64,000 bases of DNA from Aplysia californica. Its lineage: Eukaryota > Mollusca > Gastropoda > Aplysiida > Aplysiidae. Made by a program: the position numbers and the translations under genes. This document shows positions 11,401 to 26,400 of the stretch, piece after piece; within the stretch, counting starts at the first letter, position 1, and each line of letters begins with the position of its first letter. The notes beneath the pieces are model-generated. The model worked only from the letters and a program-made list of their open reading frames with translations. It was not told the origin of the DNA and searched no databases. Location: contig NW_004797282.1 in the NCBI RefSeq assembly GCF_000002075.1, forward strand, positions 948,077-1,012,076, in the 5' to 3' direction.

Positions 11401-14400
11401 ACAAAACAAAATACATTAAAAAAAATAAAACTTAAAAAAACCAACAACAACAACAACAAAAACTGACAGTTTGTCAACCCCCTGAAACAAGTCTTCTCAA
11501 CTCCCACGTCCTCCACAGAAACAATGGCCCATGGAAAATACACCCAATCAAACATATTAGTTATCCAGTACAGTCGCAAGCCAAATGTAGAGGGCCTATA
11601 TGAAGAATTAGCCAAACCTAAAATTCAATTGCGAAAAAAGACCTTTAAAAGGAGTTAAAGCAACAAGTTTAAAAAAAATTACATCTAAATCTTTTAGTTT
11701 TAGAGAGTTTTAAGGCACTTGCGACACAATAAGGTCATATAAATGCCCAAGATTAGAGGTGTTGCAAGAGTATAACAAACACAAAAAAGGAGGAGGAGAG
11801 AGAAGGACGGTAGCTTTTGATAGGAAAGAAGGAGCAAACCACACCAGAGCATCCGCCAACCACCCACACATCTAAATCACTCACAAAACCACAAAGACTG
11901 GCATAAAAACCAAGTAAGCTTACACAAAAGCTCCTTATCAACAACTCCACCTCTTTTCATACATGTTATGGCCATTTTTAAAAACTGCACGCACATAAAA
12001 CCAAGTGCACATGTACCGAATGAACATATGACTAAACGTGTTTTGCATAAGTCCACAGGTTTTCTTCTCAACGGAAACCACCACAATTAAACAATTCTGA
12101 ACCATGCCCATTTTCCACTTCAACAGCCTCAGGAGCCACGGGTCTTTAACTAAATCTGCCCAAGGGCATTTAAAATGAGATAATGGAAGGAGGGACAGCC
12201 TACTGCTTAGCTGTCCAGAAAACCTAATCTAGTAACTATACTGGTGATCAATCCATTCAAATGCTCCAGACAGTTAAAAGGTACTTGGGAATTTATCAAT
12301 TTGAGTTACTACAAATTTACATTATTTTTACAAGGAAATTTTGTATTGCGTTTGAACTATACCAACTACAGTGCTCTTCATATTATCATGAGCAATGAAT
12401 AAAGACAGCACCCCCCCCCCCAAGTCAGCATCATATGATACAAAATTTCACGAGGAGCAAAACAAGATGAAAGATGCACAGACAAAAAAAGAAGAAAGAG
12501 TAGACCACACAAAGGGCCCACTAACTGCACAATTCCTTCTGAATGATCGTAATTAAAGTTCTAGCAAATACAGTCGCATAACAACATCTATGAACCTCAA
12601 GCAAATTCACAATCAACTTCATGCAGTAAGAAACAACACAGACTCAGCGCTACTTGAAAGAAAGTTTGGAAAAAAAAATGAGAACACAGCAAAATCCCAT
12701 AATAACATCAAGCGAGAGAGACCTTACTTTTTAAGAAAAAAAACCCCCAGAAAAAGCATCATCAGATACAGCCGCAAGTCGATCGCAGGAAAAAAAGACT
12801 CCGGAGCGGGAAATATGACAGAAGAGCACAGCATGCAAGAAGCCATCACCACGGTAGCTCACGTTAGTCAAGCATTAGCAGGAGTTGTAGTGAGAAACAC
12901 CAACTATACTCACTGACTTATTTCTTCTACCCCGTCTCTTTTTACTAATATCATAGTCAGCCTCTAAATCATCCTCATCTTCAAGTTCGTCATCTTCCTC
13001 CTCCTCATCATCCTCATCATTATAGAGGTCCTCGTCATCAGAATATCTGTACTTGTCCTCCTCCTCCTTGGATCCCCCCTCCACCACTTTCACGTCCTCA
13101 TGGAGGATGGGAGGAACAGTCCTCTGAGGACAGTGAACAACCCACTGGTCAGCTCCGTTTCATTCACAGGAGGAACGTACATCAGATGCACCAAAACCTC
13201 ACAGGCTGCAGCATTCAAAACGCTCATCACAATCACAACTTTAGTGTGCGCAAAGGTTAACTATTAATACAGTAAGCAAAAACGAACTGAAAAATATCAG
13301 TGGCAGTGATAGTGATACTTGATACCCAGTGCACAGGAAGGAAAAATGTAACAGGGATAAGCGTATTATTCAATGCATCAATTTTTTTTAAAGTCTGATG
13401 TTCATAACCCAGACATTCACATTAACTGACGATATCACCTCTGTAGATTTTGCTCAACTGTGCTTCTTCAGCACAAAAACTCATACACTTATTGGAAGCA
13501 GGGACTCATTACCCCTATATTCAAGCTTTAAAAAAAGAAAGAAAAAAATTTTTTTTTAGCGCAGTCAGTTCTTTTAGATCTGCAAGGAAACAGGTAACAT
13601 CTGTTTGCAACCAGCATTAATTGGATTCACAAATCTGGTATAAATTTTTAGCTTTGTCAGTGTTTTCTTATTGAACACACTGTTATTTTCATTCATCTAT
13701 TTCACTCAGTCCTCTACTACAAAGAAGTTAGTTCAAGTTTGTGAAAATGAAATGAAAGACAAAAATGTGAATAAAAAAAAATAATTTGGAAATGAGTTTG
13801 TTATCCTTTGCAGATGTGTCTTCCATTACATTTACAATTCCAAGACGAAGGTGCATAAACTAAACCATCTGTGAAAGCCACATTTTTGTGGAAAACACTG
13901 AGATGGTGAAGAACTGAGAAAGAAAAAAGTGTAAAAGTGAAAATGCTGCATTTTTTGGCTTTGTCTGGTGAGCAAATCCAGGTTCAGAAAAATAACATGA
14001 GAAATAACTACATCACTAGAGCTTGAAGTTATGCTGTTGTCTACAGCAAGTTGGCACACACAGTAAACAGACCAGAAGAAAAGTAACAGCAAAAGGAAGT
14101 AAAAGGAGCAGATCATACAGGAGAGCCTTACTTTCAGAAACAATCTACAGAGGTAAGTCTACTTTGGGGACATACAACAATGCACTGATAGTAATACTGT
14201 GACAGGAAATAGCAAAGATATTTTAAAGGTGTGAAATTACAGAAGACAGGACTAGATATCTATACACATGCTCCCTGAGCTGTTGGCATACATCATGTGA
14301 TGAAAGTAGGTAACACTGTGTTGCTGCACTCATACACTGTTCCATTTCTGGATAACAAAAGTTTCATTGACTTTTGAATAAAGAAAAGTAACTGTTTCTG

Positions 14401-17400
14401 TGCCTGTATCATCTGACATTATAAATGTTGGAAGTGGGTGCACTATGCAGAACAATTGCCAGCGCAGGGTATGGAGAAGAACACAATCAGAAACAATGGC
14501 AAGGATCTAGAGAATACAATAGGCAAGTCTGCTACTTGAAAAGACTCTCTCGTTTTACCAAAAACACTCAAGACAACGCCACGTTTGTAAAAAGACCTAC
14601 TTAGACAAAATGAACTAATAACAAAATGCACTTCTACAACTATATTTGCTCTGTTTATCCACAGACTACAAACTCTAGACTGGAAAGATGTCTACAATCT
14701 ATTGAGGTCTCAACGACGGAGCTAAACAAAAAACACTGAGTATGTCCATCAACAGGAGCAGCTGTGAAGGATTTTATCTGAGCATCCAGTAAAAATCTAT
14801 TCCAGAAAGACGGTCTGCTAAACATCCAGTCCAAGTAAACCACATATCATCTAAAAAATCACAAACTTGGGCAGAATTGAATTCATGCCAGTTTCATTTA
14901 AAAATGAACTGTACAAATAAATTATCCAATCTGAAAAAGATCTTGCAAGCAACAAATGTACAAAGCAAGAAGATGCTTACAAAAACAGGAAAAAAATACA
15001 ACACGAGAAAAAAAAAGCAATTGGACCTTACACATGGAAGGTCAGTATGGAGAAAGGATGCATTCAGACAAAAAAAATCCTGCATGCAGCCACAGGACAA
15101 AATCAGGCAGCCATACAAAAGCTTTCATTTGTCTCTGACACAAACATGTACTGCCTGTATTATCAGTGACCTGCTTAACTCATTCGCTACGCCGAGCCAT
15201 GGGGGGCGGCATGGCTAAAGTGCTGTCAGTACGCTAAGCCGCCCCCGGCGGCTCGAGAACCGAAGTTCAAATTTAGCTTGGTTTCTATTCCAATCCACAT
15301 ATCCATGTTAAAATAAAGGTCATAATATAAAGTTGACTTCCGGGTAAAGCGTTTCCACCGAAAATTGGAAGTTTTGATTCAGTTTTGAAACATGATTTCG
15401 AAGTTTATGCAACATTGTTTTATCGCGAAGCCCAAATTATAGCTAAGACACCAGTCTTAGTACTTTTACACAACAAAATGTATCATTATTTTGCTCACTA
15501 AAGAAGTGTAGGACTAATATTGATACTACTGGACTCAAATTGTCAGCGCACTGTAATTGAGAAATCAATATTTTTGAGTGCTAGATCTAAGCCTAGATCT
15601 AAACAGTCTAAATATTTTTTCTCTCCCCAAAATCACTACTTTTTGGTGAATTTTCTCAAAAAGTACCACCCAAGACATGTATAGGTTTATTCCAAATGCA
15701 ATTCTGAATAATTCCATATAAGATACGAGTGTTTTTTTCTGTTTGGGATCCTTTTTTCAAAATTATTCAAAAATTATTTTTTTTTCAATATCGGAGGTTA
15801 GGATCCAAATGTACAGATATTATGGAATGTATGTAAATAACTGCTCATTTTTCAATATTTTCCTGTTCTATATACAGTTATGGTTATTTTGATGTATAAT
15901 TTGACTAGGTGCAAACATATTTTTTGAGTTTCATCTGAGATTATAAATTTTTTGTTTTCAAATTTTATCCGCAGCCAATCACAATTGTGTTGCATAATCG
16001 CCTCTTACAGGAACCAAAGCTGAAAAATACTCAAATAAACAATACAGATGTATTCTACAAACCATACTGAAAATGTTGGTATAAAATATGTTGATGTTTA
16101 TTTGAATTTATGGCCCCCAAGACCTGTGAACTGCGCACTAGTCATCATCTCATTTCGCCCTCCCGAAAAAAATTCGTCCACAAGCCGAAAATAATACGTA
16201 GCGAATGAGTTAACTTTTAAACAGTAACACGGTTGAACCACAAAGGACCATCATAGAGATGGAAACTTTTCAAGCAGAAAAGGAAAGCTTCGATCAAATC
16301 TGTGAAGATTAAGTATCCTCAAAAGTTTAATGCTATAGTCGCAAAGCCCTTGAGACTTTCCTACATCTAAATACTTCACAAGCACTTTTAAGCACGCAAG
16401 CTGACATACAGAAATATTGGTACCGTAAAGAAACCCCCTAATGACTTGAAAAGTAGCAATATCAGTAATATTGCATCTCCTGGTAAACTTGAGGTTTTCT
16501 TAAATATGCTGACCGCTACCAACACCAATCGTAATAAGGAAGCAAGGAAAGGACAAGCCTTACAGGCCTTCACACATGGCCAGACGGAAGAAACCAAGAC
16601 AAAAACTCTTACAGGCACCACAGCCGTAACACACAAGCGCATAAATATGAACTCACTGAAAGGAACAGGATTACAAGATGCAAGACAGCTCTTCGCAGCC
16701 AGTTCAAAGAAGCAAATCTTTTGAACCATTCCAATTTACTGTATACTCAACACAGTTGGGTTTTTTCCAAGAACGTTTTGAATTCACTATTTGATTCTCT
16801 GAGTGTCAGAAATGATAATAGCCTAATGTAGTAGCACCCCTTTTAACATTTTTATGAACTGTTTGAACTCATAAAATTCTATAAAAATCACAAATGCAAG
16901 TAAAACATTTCTAGAAATTAAAAAAAAATGTATACAGTAATTGGTACCTCCCTCTGTTTTTAATCTATTTCTACTACAATGTCTTAAATAAAACTGCCTC
17001 ATGACAAGAAAGTAGCAGAATCTTTTGTGCGAGTCTTGTTAGAGATAACTTAAACTTCGTAAGTCTAAATTATGACGAGAGTAAGGAAATCCAGCATGCT
17101 TTAATATCAATTAAAGGGAATGAAAGGAAACCAGAGAACTGAGCGCAGCAAAATGAGTGATTTGCAGCTATTGTCTATTAGGTGAGATATGAGGATACGC
17201 AGATGTTTCGATGCAACTTGGGGGGGGGGGGGGGGGGGGGGGGGTGAGGATCTGGGTACACAGCCTTACAAAAACAAATCTAAAAATTTGTGAGAAGAGA
17301 GCAAACAAAAAAAGGAGGGGAAAGGTAGGGTTATTCCAATTTGCTATGTGATAGTCTGACAACAAAATATTGGAAGTTACGAGAATATAGACCCCACTGA

Positions 17401-20400
17401 TTGTCAACACGTCTAGCTGAGATGCCTCTACCAGCAGCAGCACAAGGTGATGAGATGTTAGAGATTGGAACCAAAGCCCCACGTTCCCAAGCACAACGCT
17501 ACAACTACAACACTAAGCATGGGCTCACCGGGTCGCTCCCCTCCGGCTGCTCTTCCACGGGTGCTGCCGTGGCTTCCTCTCCCTCTCCCGCTGGCACCTC
17601 CTCTGGGGGAGATGGGGGCTTGTAGATTTCCTTGATGTTGGGCCAGATCTTCTCAGTGAATGTGGGCAAGTCACAACTGTCACTGTCCTCCAGGTACTCC
17701 TGTGGATTGGTGGAGTTTGTTTTAGTAAGAGTTTTACAGCAATTGCAACACAAAAAGGTAAACTACATGATACAGAAGGTTAGAGTAGTAGAGTAGTGGG
17801 TTTATTCATGATCCCCAAAACAAGCGGTTGGGTGGGGGTCAAAAGCCTTGATGGACATTACAAACTGTTAAACTCACACAAAAGAATATCACTTAGACCA
17901 TTAAGAAAACGGTGCACTTGGCTCAGGGGTAGAAGAAAGAAAAATTGTTCAGAAAAGGATAAAACACAATTTAAGGAAAGAAAACACCATAAAATCACAT
18001 TGAATTGAAGCTACATATTTTCTAAGAGGACTGAGAAAGTGGGTTCCAAAAATTGTCAAGCAAGAGGTAATTAAAATTTTTCAACTGGTCTTAGTGACGT
18101 TTCCTCGAGTAAGAAACATCAGCCCAAGATAAAAACAAGAAGCTGTGAAGAGGTGAACAGCCATGGCAATATGGAAGTGCTTAAATTTATTGTCTTTGCT
18201 TCAGTCAGTGTTTTACAGCACTTGCAACACAGGTAAGTCATATAAGTGCGAGGACTAAAGCTGTTACAAGAGAGTAACTAACACAAAAAAGCAGATAAGG
18301 ACGATATATGTTTTACAGGAAAGAAGGAGCAAAACACACTGGACCACCCACTTAATTTATTGTCAATATTCTACCAACTGCCAGATACAAGAAAAATAAG
18401 TAGTGACTGTAGAGTACTTCTGCCACAATACATCAATTTTTTGTTTGTTTTAGTAGAGGTTTTATGGTGCTCGCAACTGCATAAGGTCATATGAACGCCA
18501 GAAGATTAGAGGTGTTACAAGAGAGTAACAAACATAAAAAAGAAGGAGGAGTGATTTTTTTATAGGAAAGAAGGAGCAAACCACACCAGAGCACCCGCCA
18601 ACCACCCACACATCAATTTTTGAAAAGTGCCAACTACAATTAAGTCACAAAACAATGGGTATCTATACCTTGGCCTCTTCATCACTGACAGTGCCGTCAG
18701 AATCTATATCAAATTCTTGATGATTCTGCAGTTCTGGAATGTCCACTCTGAAAAAAAAAACCCCACACAAATAACATTTTAAAAGGTGCCTGTACCTATT
18801 ATTCAAATTTCATGTCTAACAGGGAGAAAATGAAAATATCCATACTAGTCTGTTTGCTACACTTTTAGATAAACGAAATCATAACACACCAAGAAAAAGC
18901 AAGGCGTAAAGATGATCTTTCATTTCAAAAGAAAGGAGAGCAACAATAATGTCCAGGCATCTGCTCTCAACTAATAGAGAAAACATACCTTACATGAATA
19001 TCCAATTCATCAAACACATTCAGAAAGTCATATGTCATCTACATTACATTAACCCAGGTATACTCATCAAAAGTGAGCGTCGGTAGTCTAGTTGTTAGGC
19101 TACCGGACTCGTAATCGTGAGGTTGCGGGTTCGGGGGTCCGAGCCGCGGGCCTGACGTTGTCCTTGGGAGAGGCACTTTACACTAATTTTCCTCACTTTA
19201 CCCAGGTGGGAATGGGTACCCAGCCATGGACTGCGAAAGATCTTGTCAGTATGTTAGTGTTTTAGTGCCTATAAATGGCAGCTTGCACTGTTTGCTTCCC
19301 AGGAAGTTGAGATTGTTTCAGAGTGCTCTCAGGTCTGCTGGGGTAATAGTATAGATAGCGAAGCGCATAAACCTTACTGTAGAGCGGGGATTTGCACTAC
19401 ACAAATGTGGTCCATTATTAATATTAAGTAAAAACTTCACCACAGCTCCAACTCTCACTTTTAAATGGAGACAAAACAAAATCACCACAGCTGTAACCAT
19501 GGTGAAATATGTCGATGAGAGAATTAGAATCAAAAGAAACTCTTGAAGGACTCACATTCCGTCCTGATTGACATCCAGTTCAGCAAAGGCCTCCCCTGCT
19601 ACCACAGCCTCTTTGGCTTTTCTGCGCTCCTCCTTGACAGCTGGGAGACACAAAAATGTCACAAAAGTTTAAAACGTACTTTGCTTTATCTTATTAAGCA
19701 CATTTTTACTCTCTTCAAATATCTCTACAAACAGTCCAAATTGTCTAGGACAGCCACCCACTGTCAAGGACAAAAGCAGTTGTCGTAGATAGGTGTTTTT
19801 AACAGGGCTGTTACACCATTTTAAAAATGCATGGGGGAAAGTGGGAGGCGGTCCTTTGTACAGGTTATTGTCTTGGACAGGTGATCATTAGTGTAGGGTA
19901 GACTGTATACAACCATGACAAGATTTCCCACTTAAAGCTCTTTACTTTATTCATTGAAGATATCACATCAATAAAGAGTAGACCAGAAATCACCACATTT
20001 ACATATATACATGAAAAAGGACCATAAATAAAGACAATTTAATGCACAAAATCATAGTCACTAATACATTTGCAGAATGCCTCATGGGTATTACCACTCC
20101 TATCAAGGAAAAGCAATCTATAGAAACATTCAGCCCTTCTTTCAGAGTGTCAAGAATAAAAATAGCAAATTCTCCTTTCAATGCATCAATATGAGTAAGG
20201 CTATTCAAACAAAAGAAGTAGTTATTGTACAGTACTTACCATTCCAAGCTGCCTCATGCTTGTCCTTAGCCTCTTTCTCGGGCTCCTCTGCTGCATTCTT
20301 CAGCTCTGCAATGAGAACAAATAACAGGGTCTCAAGTTTTCTGACACAGATGAATCTATAACCTTTAATGAAGAGACACATGAGCAGTGAGAAGTATGAA

Positions 20401-23400
20401 GCTGCCATGCCCATTAAAAATAACAAATAAAAGAACAGACCAATCTCCTTGGTCCCAATCTCCAAATACAATATTCATTCAAGGACATCTTCAGTATAGA
20501 CAGTAAAGGGGATAAAATACTACTTAGACACTTTGAATTCCAATGCACAACTGTAACATACAGGACATTCATTAAATTCCTTCTCCATGATTGGGTATGA
20601 AAAAACAAAACCAGTTCTCCTACACACAAGCCATTCTACATTTTCATTTTGTATCAAGTTTAAATCAATATCAAGTATTGGATAAAAACAGATCAAGTCT
20701 CCTCACAAAAAATGCTGATCGTGCAGTAAGCCACAATCCAGCATGTTTGAGAAAGAGCGACAGAACAGGAAAGAAGTGGAGCTATCACAATCAGCGTGCA
20801 ACCCAACTAACCTTCCACAATACTGTGCAACACATACAAAAGCCCTTTCCTTAAGGTAGACCTGAACTGATAAATAACACATGTGAAATAAAAGAACAAA
20901 AAATCTGTTCTCTCACCTTCAGCACCATTTCTCACTTGAACAAGAGTTTCTTTGGTCCTCTCCAACTCACTAAGGCGAGCCTGTAAAAAGTAACAAAACA
21001 CTATAAATAAATCTTCAAAAGATTCGACTTGAAAAACCAAGACTTCTTAAATTACAATAAAAAATTCAAATCACAATAACAATGGAACTTGCATACCCAT
21101 CAAAAGAAAATGAGTCTTAACTCATTCATGACATCTTCACTGATGATGGGGGTCAATAGTATAATGGAATGTTTTAGCTAAAGATTAAGTGTAAAAAGAT
21201 AACACATGGACATGCAACAATTCAAACTTATAGAAACAATCAGTTGAATCAGATGATTTACAGGGATCACAGTGAAATTTTTAGCCAACCCCTGAACTTT
21301 GACGGCTGATCCAATAGACTTCCATAAATATTGTGCACCCCCCCACCCCCTTTCCAGAGCAGTTTAAAAAAATGCAAAATCAAGAAGAGGGGAAAGGTCA
21401 GTTCCGGTTCACCTCCAATCAAAGGAGAGTGCATGTTTTCTTTACTGGGAAGCTGAGAATGTTTCGGAGTGTTCTATGGTCTGCTGGGGTAATAATATAG
21501 TGTAAAGCGCATAGAGCCTGCTGCTGAGCGGTGATATGCGCTATACAAATGCTATCTATTATCTATTATTATTATTACTGTTCGTGACTTTCTTTTTCCC
21601 TGAGCGGTCTCACTCGTAGATCGTAGTGTGCTTTAGGGCCAATCTCAGGCTACTCAAGGCCTACCGAGGCCCGACTTAAGGCCAGGGCGGAATGATTGCT
21701 GGCTCGGTTCGAACCGCAAAGCGGACTTTGTGAAGTTCTTGCAACCGCAGAAAATTGCGGATCCACGTAAAACTGAGATCCCTGGATTTATGCTTTAAAA
21801 AAATCTCTTCTTGTTTATGAGACTTACCACTTTCTCATCCTTAGCTCTCTTGCCTTTCTGGATGTACTCCAGCTTCACCTTGTAGCCCTGTTCCTGCTTC
21901 TCGCGGAAAGCTTCCTGCTGAGCCCGGATTTCAGCAAACAATTTCCTGAACAAAATATGTTTTGAGTTACAAAAACCTGGATCGATAACATCAACAACAA
22001 CAAAACTTAATTGAGTTACTGAAAAACTTGTCTACATAATAATACAGTAGAACACGGCTATACTGGGACTTATAGTTCCAGAAGAAAAATTTCGCTGTAG
22101 GCAGGTTCCCGCGGTAGGAATGCAAAGGGGAATAACCGAAAAATCACACACTACACGTTCTCCTCTTCTTTAACTGTCTTTTTGTCCTAGCCTAGGGCTA
22201 GAGCTATGGCACATCATTTTTGGAGTGGCTCACGTAACGCGTCTCTCCACACCATCTCTCTCTGCCGCCTGCCCAACCTCAATCATCACTGGACTGGCCA
22301 ATCACAACGCCGCACCACTGACTGCCTGTTTGGAGCAGACCTACAGCCCCCACCCCCTTCCTCCAGCTAAAGCTCTCTGGATCTATCCCGCTGTATCCAA
22401 GTTTGGGCCTTTCCTTGCCCCGATAAACCCAAGCACAGTTAACTGAGTTTACAGAGACAAAAAAGGGGATTCAGGTAAGGTCCTGCTGAAGGGATGGCTC
22501 CGCTGCAGCAGGTGCCGCTATAGTCATGTTCTACTGTAGTCACCTAGGGCTGGAAAAAGGTCAGACTGCAGGCAGTACAATCAGAAGTGACAGGAAACAA
22601 GTATGACCCCAGGCTTATTTATTTATTTCAATGACCATAACTGATATTATTGTCAAAGTGCATACTGTCAAAGCACAAGGAAAGATGCAAAATAAAAGGA
22701 ACTTTCTGCCTCAATATAAATAGCACTAGTTCAGGCATAAAAGGTCAAATCTAGCACTTAAGAAATTTGGACTAGTCTAAAGATAACTGCAAGTCCTCAT
22801 CCCTTGAAAAATAAAAAACATAAAAAATCTTCAGTTAGTGTTTTGGGTTTGTTTTGTTTTTTCTAAACCCAAAAAGCATGCTTTCAGGATTTACATTTTT
22901 TCAAATTTAAAAAAGGTAAAATGTCAGAAAACCCCCTGAAAATTACTGAAAATGCAGACTCATTGGCACAAACAAACTTGCATTCAACATCTGATTCACT
23001 TACTCGCAGGTGTTCTCACAGGAGATGGTACCGTCATACTCATCCGAACCATCACAGCAGTCTGAAAGGATGAAAACAGGCAATATGCACAAAAAAATGA
23101 AAAAATACACTTCAACAACATCACAATGATGAAAGACTAGAAACATTTACTCTTCAAGGAAACTCCCTTTTACACTCCTCAGAGCAACTTTTACAAAACA
23201 CAAAACAAAAATTATCTAATCAGACTGGCAGTGTTGGCAAGAAAAATGGAAATGGAGCAGACACTCTCTGAAATAACAGCAGCATGAGTAAACAAAAGCC
23301 CATCAACACATTGTGAGGACAAGAAATAAATAAAAAAAAAAAAAGAAAATCTTCTGCACAGAAGACATTGTGTATTGTCGTAAGAATACAATTTTCTTAA

Positions 23401-26400
23401 CACACCAGTAATAGCAATAGAAAGTTCAAAATCCGAAACGACTTCCTGGGACAGGAGGGCCTACACATATTTTTCTAAAGCCACAAAACACCTCAACATT
23501 TGACAAAAACCTTAACCCTGTCCTTACGCCTTGGGGTCATTTTGTACCCATGGGTTGTATTCTTCAAATTATAGAATACTTCTAGTATGAAGATCTCTTT
23601 CAAACTTTTAGTATTTCTCAAAAAATCATTTTGACAGACTGCTATGCAAAGTGTATGGATTGGATTAAAGAGTAAATTTCCTCTTTGGAAAGTGGTGGCA
23701 CAGAGTTCCCCACGTCGTATGGATACGATAGTAAAACACGACGTACGGATAGGGTTAAACTGACTACTCACCGCAAATCCCATCATTCACCCGTGAAGAC
23801 ATGATGTAAGAGCCTTTGTATGGCTTGTTCTCACAGTAGAACAAACCATTGCTGCAAGCAGAGGTACCTGTAAAAATAAAGAAAAGAAAATGTGGCAAGA
23901 ACATATTGCAATGGAATCAAACACTCTAAATTAACTCCTTATCTCCGGCAAGCCGTTCCTTATGACTCGCAGTTGGAACCACTGGCAGCGGCTCGGGTCC
24001 ATTCTTTAATAATGACTTTTCACATCAAGTTACTTTTCGGCAATTGCTGGAAACAAGTCTGCTTTTATCAGGGAGTTCATTCATTAGATGAAGAACTATC
24101 AAAATAGGTTGACATGTTTTCGGATTTAAAGGCAGATTTAGTGAGGCTTTAGCCCTTTTTAGATTTATTATAAAAAAAGAGCCCCGGCGTAGTGGGTTTA
24201 GCCATCACAGAGATAAATAATTAAAGCTGTAAAGACAAAACAATTCCTAAGGTATAACAATCTACCACGTGACTATATTATAATGAAAATCACATCTCTG
24301 TATCTCTCATTCATATTTAATATTTATGAGCCGTAAAAATGTCCTCTACATTGTTGAAATATCATACACAATGTACCTTTTATCAAATTTGTATAAAAAC
24401 TGGTAGTTAAAATAAAGGAGGCACTATTGACCATGATGCAAAGTCAAAAGTGAAAAATACCTTTTTAAAATGATCCGTCACATTCATAACAAAAATTGTT
24501 TTTTACTTCTATTTCCAGTAAACACTGACTGACCTGGTTCATCAGACCCATCCTCACAGTCACAGTAGTCATCATTGACATGGTCCATTGGAATAATACG
24601 GCCATTGGACAAACACTTGAATTCTGTGCCTCCTTCATAGAAAGAGGCCTCTGAAAGCAAAAAAAAAAGGAAAGTAAAATATTCTCTTCAATAGAGTCAT
24701 TGTCACAGAAAACAGCATACATTGTGCCTGTATCACAAAAGTACAAAGCACGGAAGATGAAATTTTTAGGAATCTATAACAAACTTCTTGAGTCTGTCCT
24801 CAAAACGTTAAGTTTGGAAATCAGTTGAAAGGCATGAATGATTATTACTAAACAAGACACAGTCAGATCTGCAAACGACTTAATGACCAAAAATTGTAAG
24901 CTTTCACCAAAATCCTCCTAAAAAATCAGTTTGGGGAAAAAAAAAGAATACTTCAACATTTAAATTTAAGTCGCAGGTTAAAATCTGTAACAAACCCCAC
25001 CATGGCAACAATTATGCACATAATGATAAACACAAAAATAAAAATGTGTATTTTCATGTCACTTACAGGGCAAATAAAATACAGTCGAACCTGCCATGAT
25101 GGCCACTTTTATTAATACGGCCACTTTCCATTCCCCCCCCTAGCATTTTATATAAGTTAACTGTGTAAAACGGTCACCTGTCCACACGGCCGCGGCCATC
25201 TTATTAATTATTTATCAAATCACTGTCAAATTTACCTGCCTCAGGCGGCCAGGCTAGGTCACTCATTGACCGACACTTTGTCATAAAATTTTGAATCGGC
25301 CCCTCAAGCTGTGGACCCTCATTCACCTGTCATCATTGTTAGTCCCTCCAATGAATGTTTGAACCCAAGTTGACCAATGGGTAGGCCCAACAATACATTT
25401 TCAACAGCTGGTGAGGGAAACGTGATCCGTCATAACCTATAAAAATATGTCATACACCCACAACTCATGCGAGATTGTTCGTCACTGTTTTGTTTACCTA
25501 ATCTGTTACAAAGTAACAAGGACGTTGACGTGAACTTGTGACAGAAGTGTTGCTCGTTATTCGAGTGGTAGTGGTGGCAACCCGTGTGTTTGTTTTACCA
25601 TGGCACTCAGTCTATATTGTCTTACATAATATTTTAACCTTCCACTCACAAAATCAGCTCTTGGGTTTCCCTCGCCAGTAACTGTTGAAAGACTATCTCG
25701 TCGTGTTTCTTTTTTGTATTAATTTGTGTTTATCATTTAGATCTATCTATAGGTTAATAAACAATCTCATCAATTCTCGTTCCATAATTTTATATCCTCT
25801 CCTCAAAGTTGTTCACACACACACACACACAAACACACGCACTCACACACATGAGCGCACAGACAGCCCAAGCAGTCGGCGATGAAACCTAGTGACGGAG
25901 ACCATCGAGTGCTAATTAATAGGAAGGACTTCTGTAACGAGCGACCACCCCATCAAACACAATAAAGAAGAGGCCTTCTAAACCCTAACCCCTAGATTCC
26001 TAGATGGAAGTGGCTATCCTCACCCGGGGTGAGAATAAAAATACGATCTACCTCTCACCCCGGGTGAAACAAGACCTGTTTTTCCTCATTTCGGAATACT
26101 GTCTATCGGTGTGGATGATCAAATTGATAAAAAGCCAAGAAAAAATTACGTATAGCACAAAAGTAAGCTAATTTGGTCGTCTTCACAGATGCTATGGCTA
26201 TTTCTCTTTTCGAATCAAGCCGAACTACGCGGGTCACCATTTTGTTTTGCCCGGAAGTTCTCGCAAGATCTACTCCTCCCCTCTCTCTCTGTCTCTTTCT
26301 GAATACTTACTGTCTATCGGTGTGGACGATCAAATTGACCAAAAAAAAGTTTTAAAATGATGTTAAACAACAAAACTAGATCTAGATCTAAATTAATTTG

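Noticed and set aside
12905-12930. Alternative PRKCSH exon 11 donors (GTCAGT, GTAGAA)
   Set aside because: Both would leave a phase that does not match exon 12; GTGAGT at 12913 does.
14877-15218. 113-codon plus-strand frame in PRKCSH intron 10
   Set aside because: Lysine-rich because of local A-richness; runs into the P1 element; no support.
19077-19150. Possible tRNA gene on the plus strand
   Set aside because: The head continues into a conserved SINE central domain and tail; no acceptor stem.
21119-21175. Possible further TTAA element starting TTAACTCATTCATGAC
   Set aside because: Only one terminus is visible, with partial similarity to 53107-53150; no inverted partner found.
23933-23990. 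Possible TTAA element starting TTAACTCCTTATCTCC
   Set aside because: No matching right end within 600 bp.
25083-25130. pogo-like left terminus CAGTCGAACCTGCC
   Set aside because: Kept only as a remark because no right end could be located.
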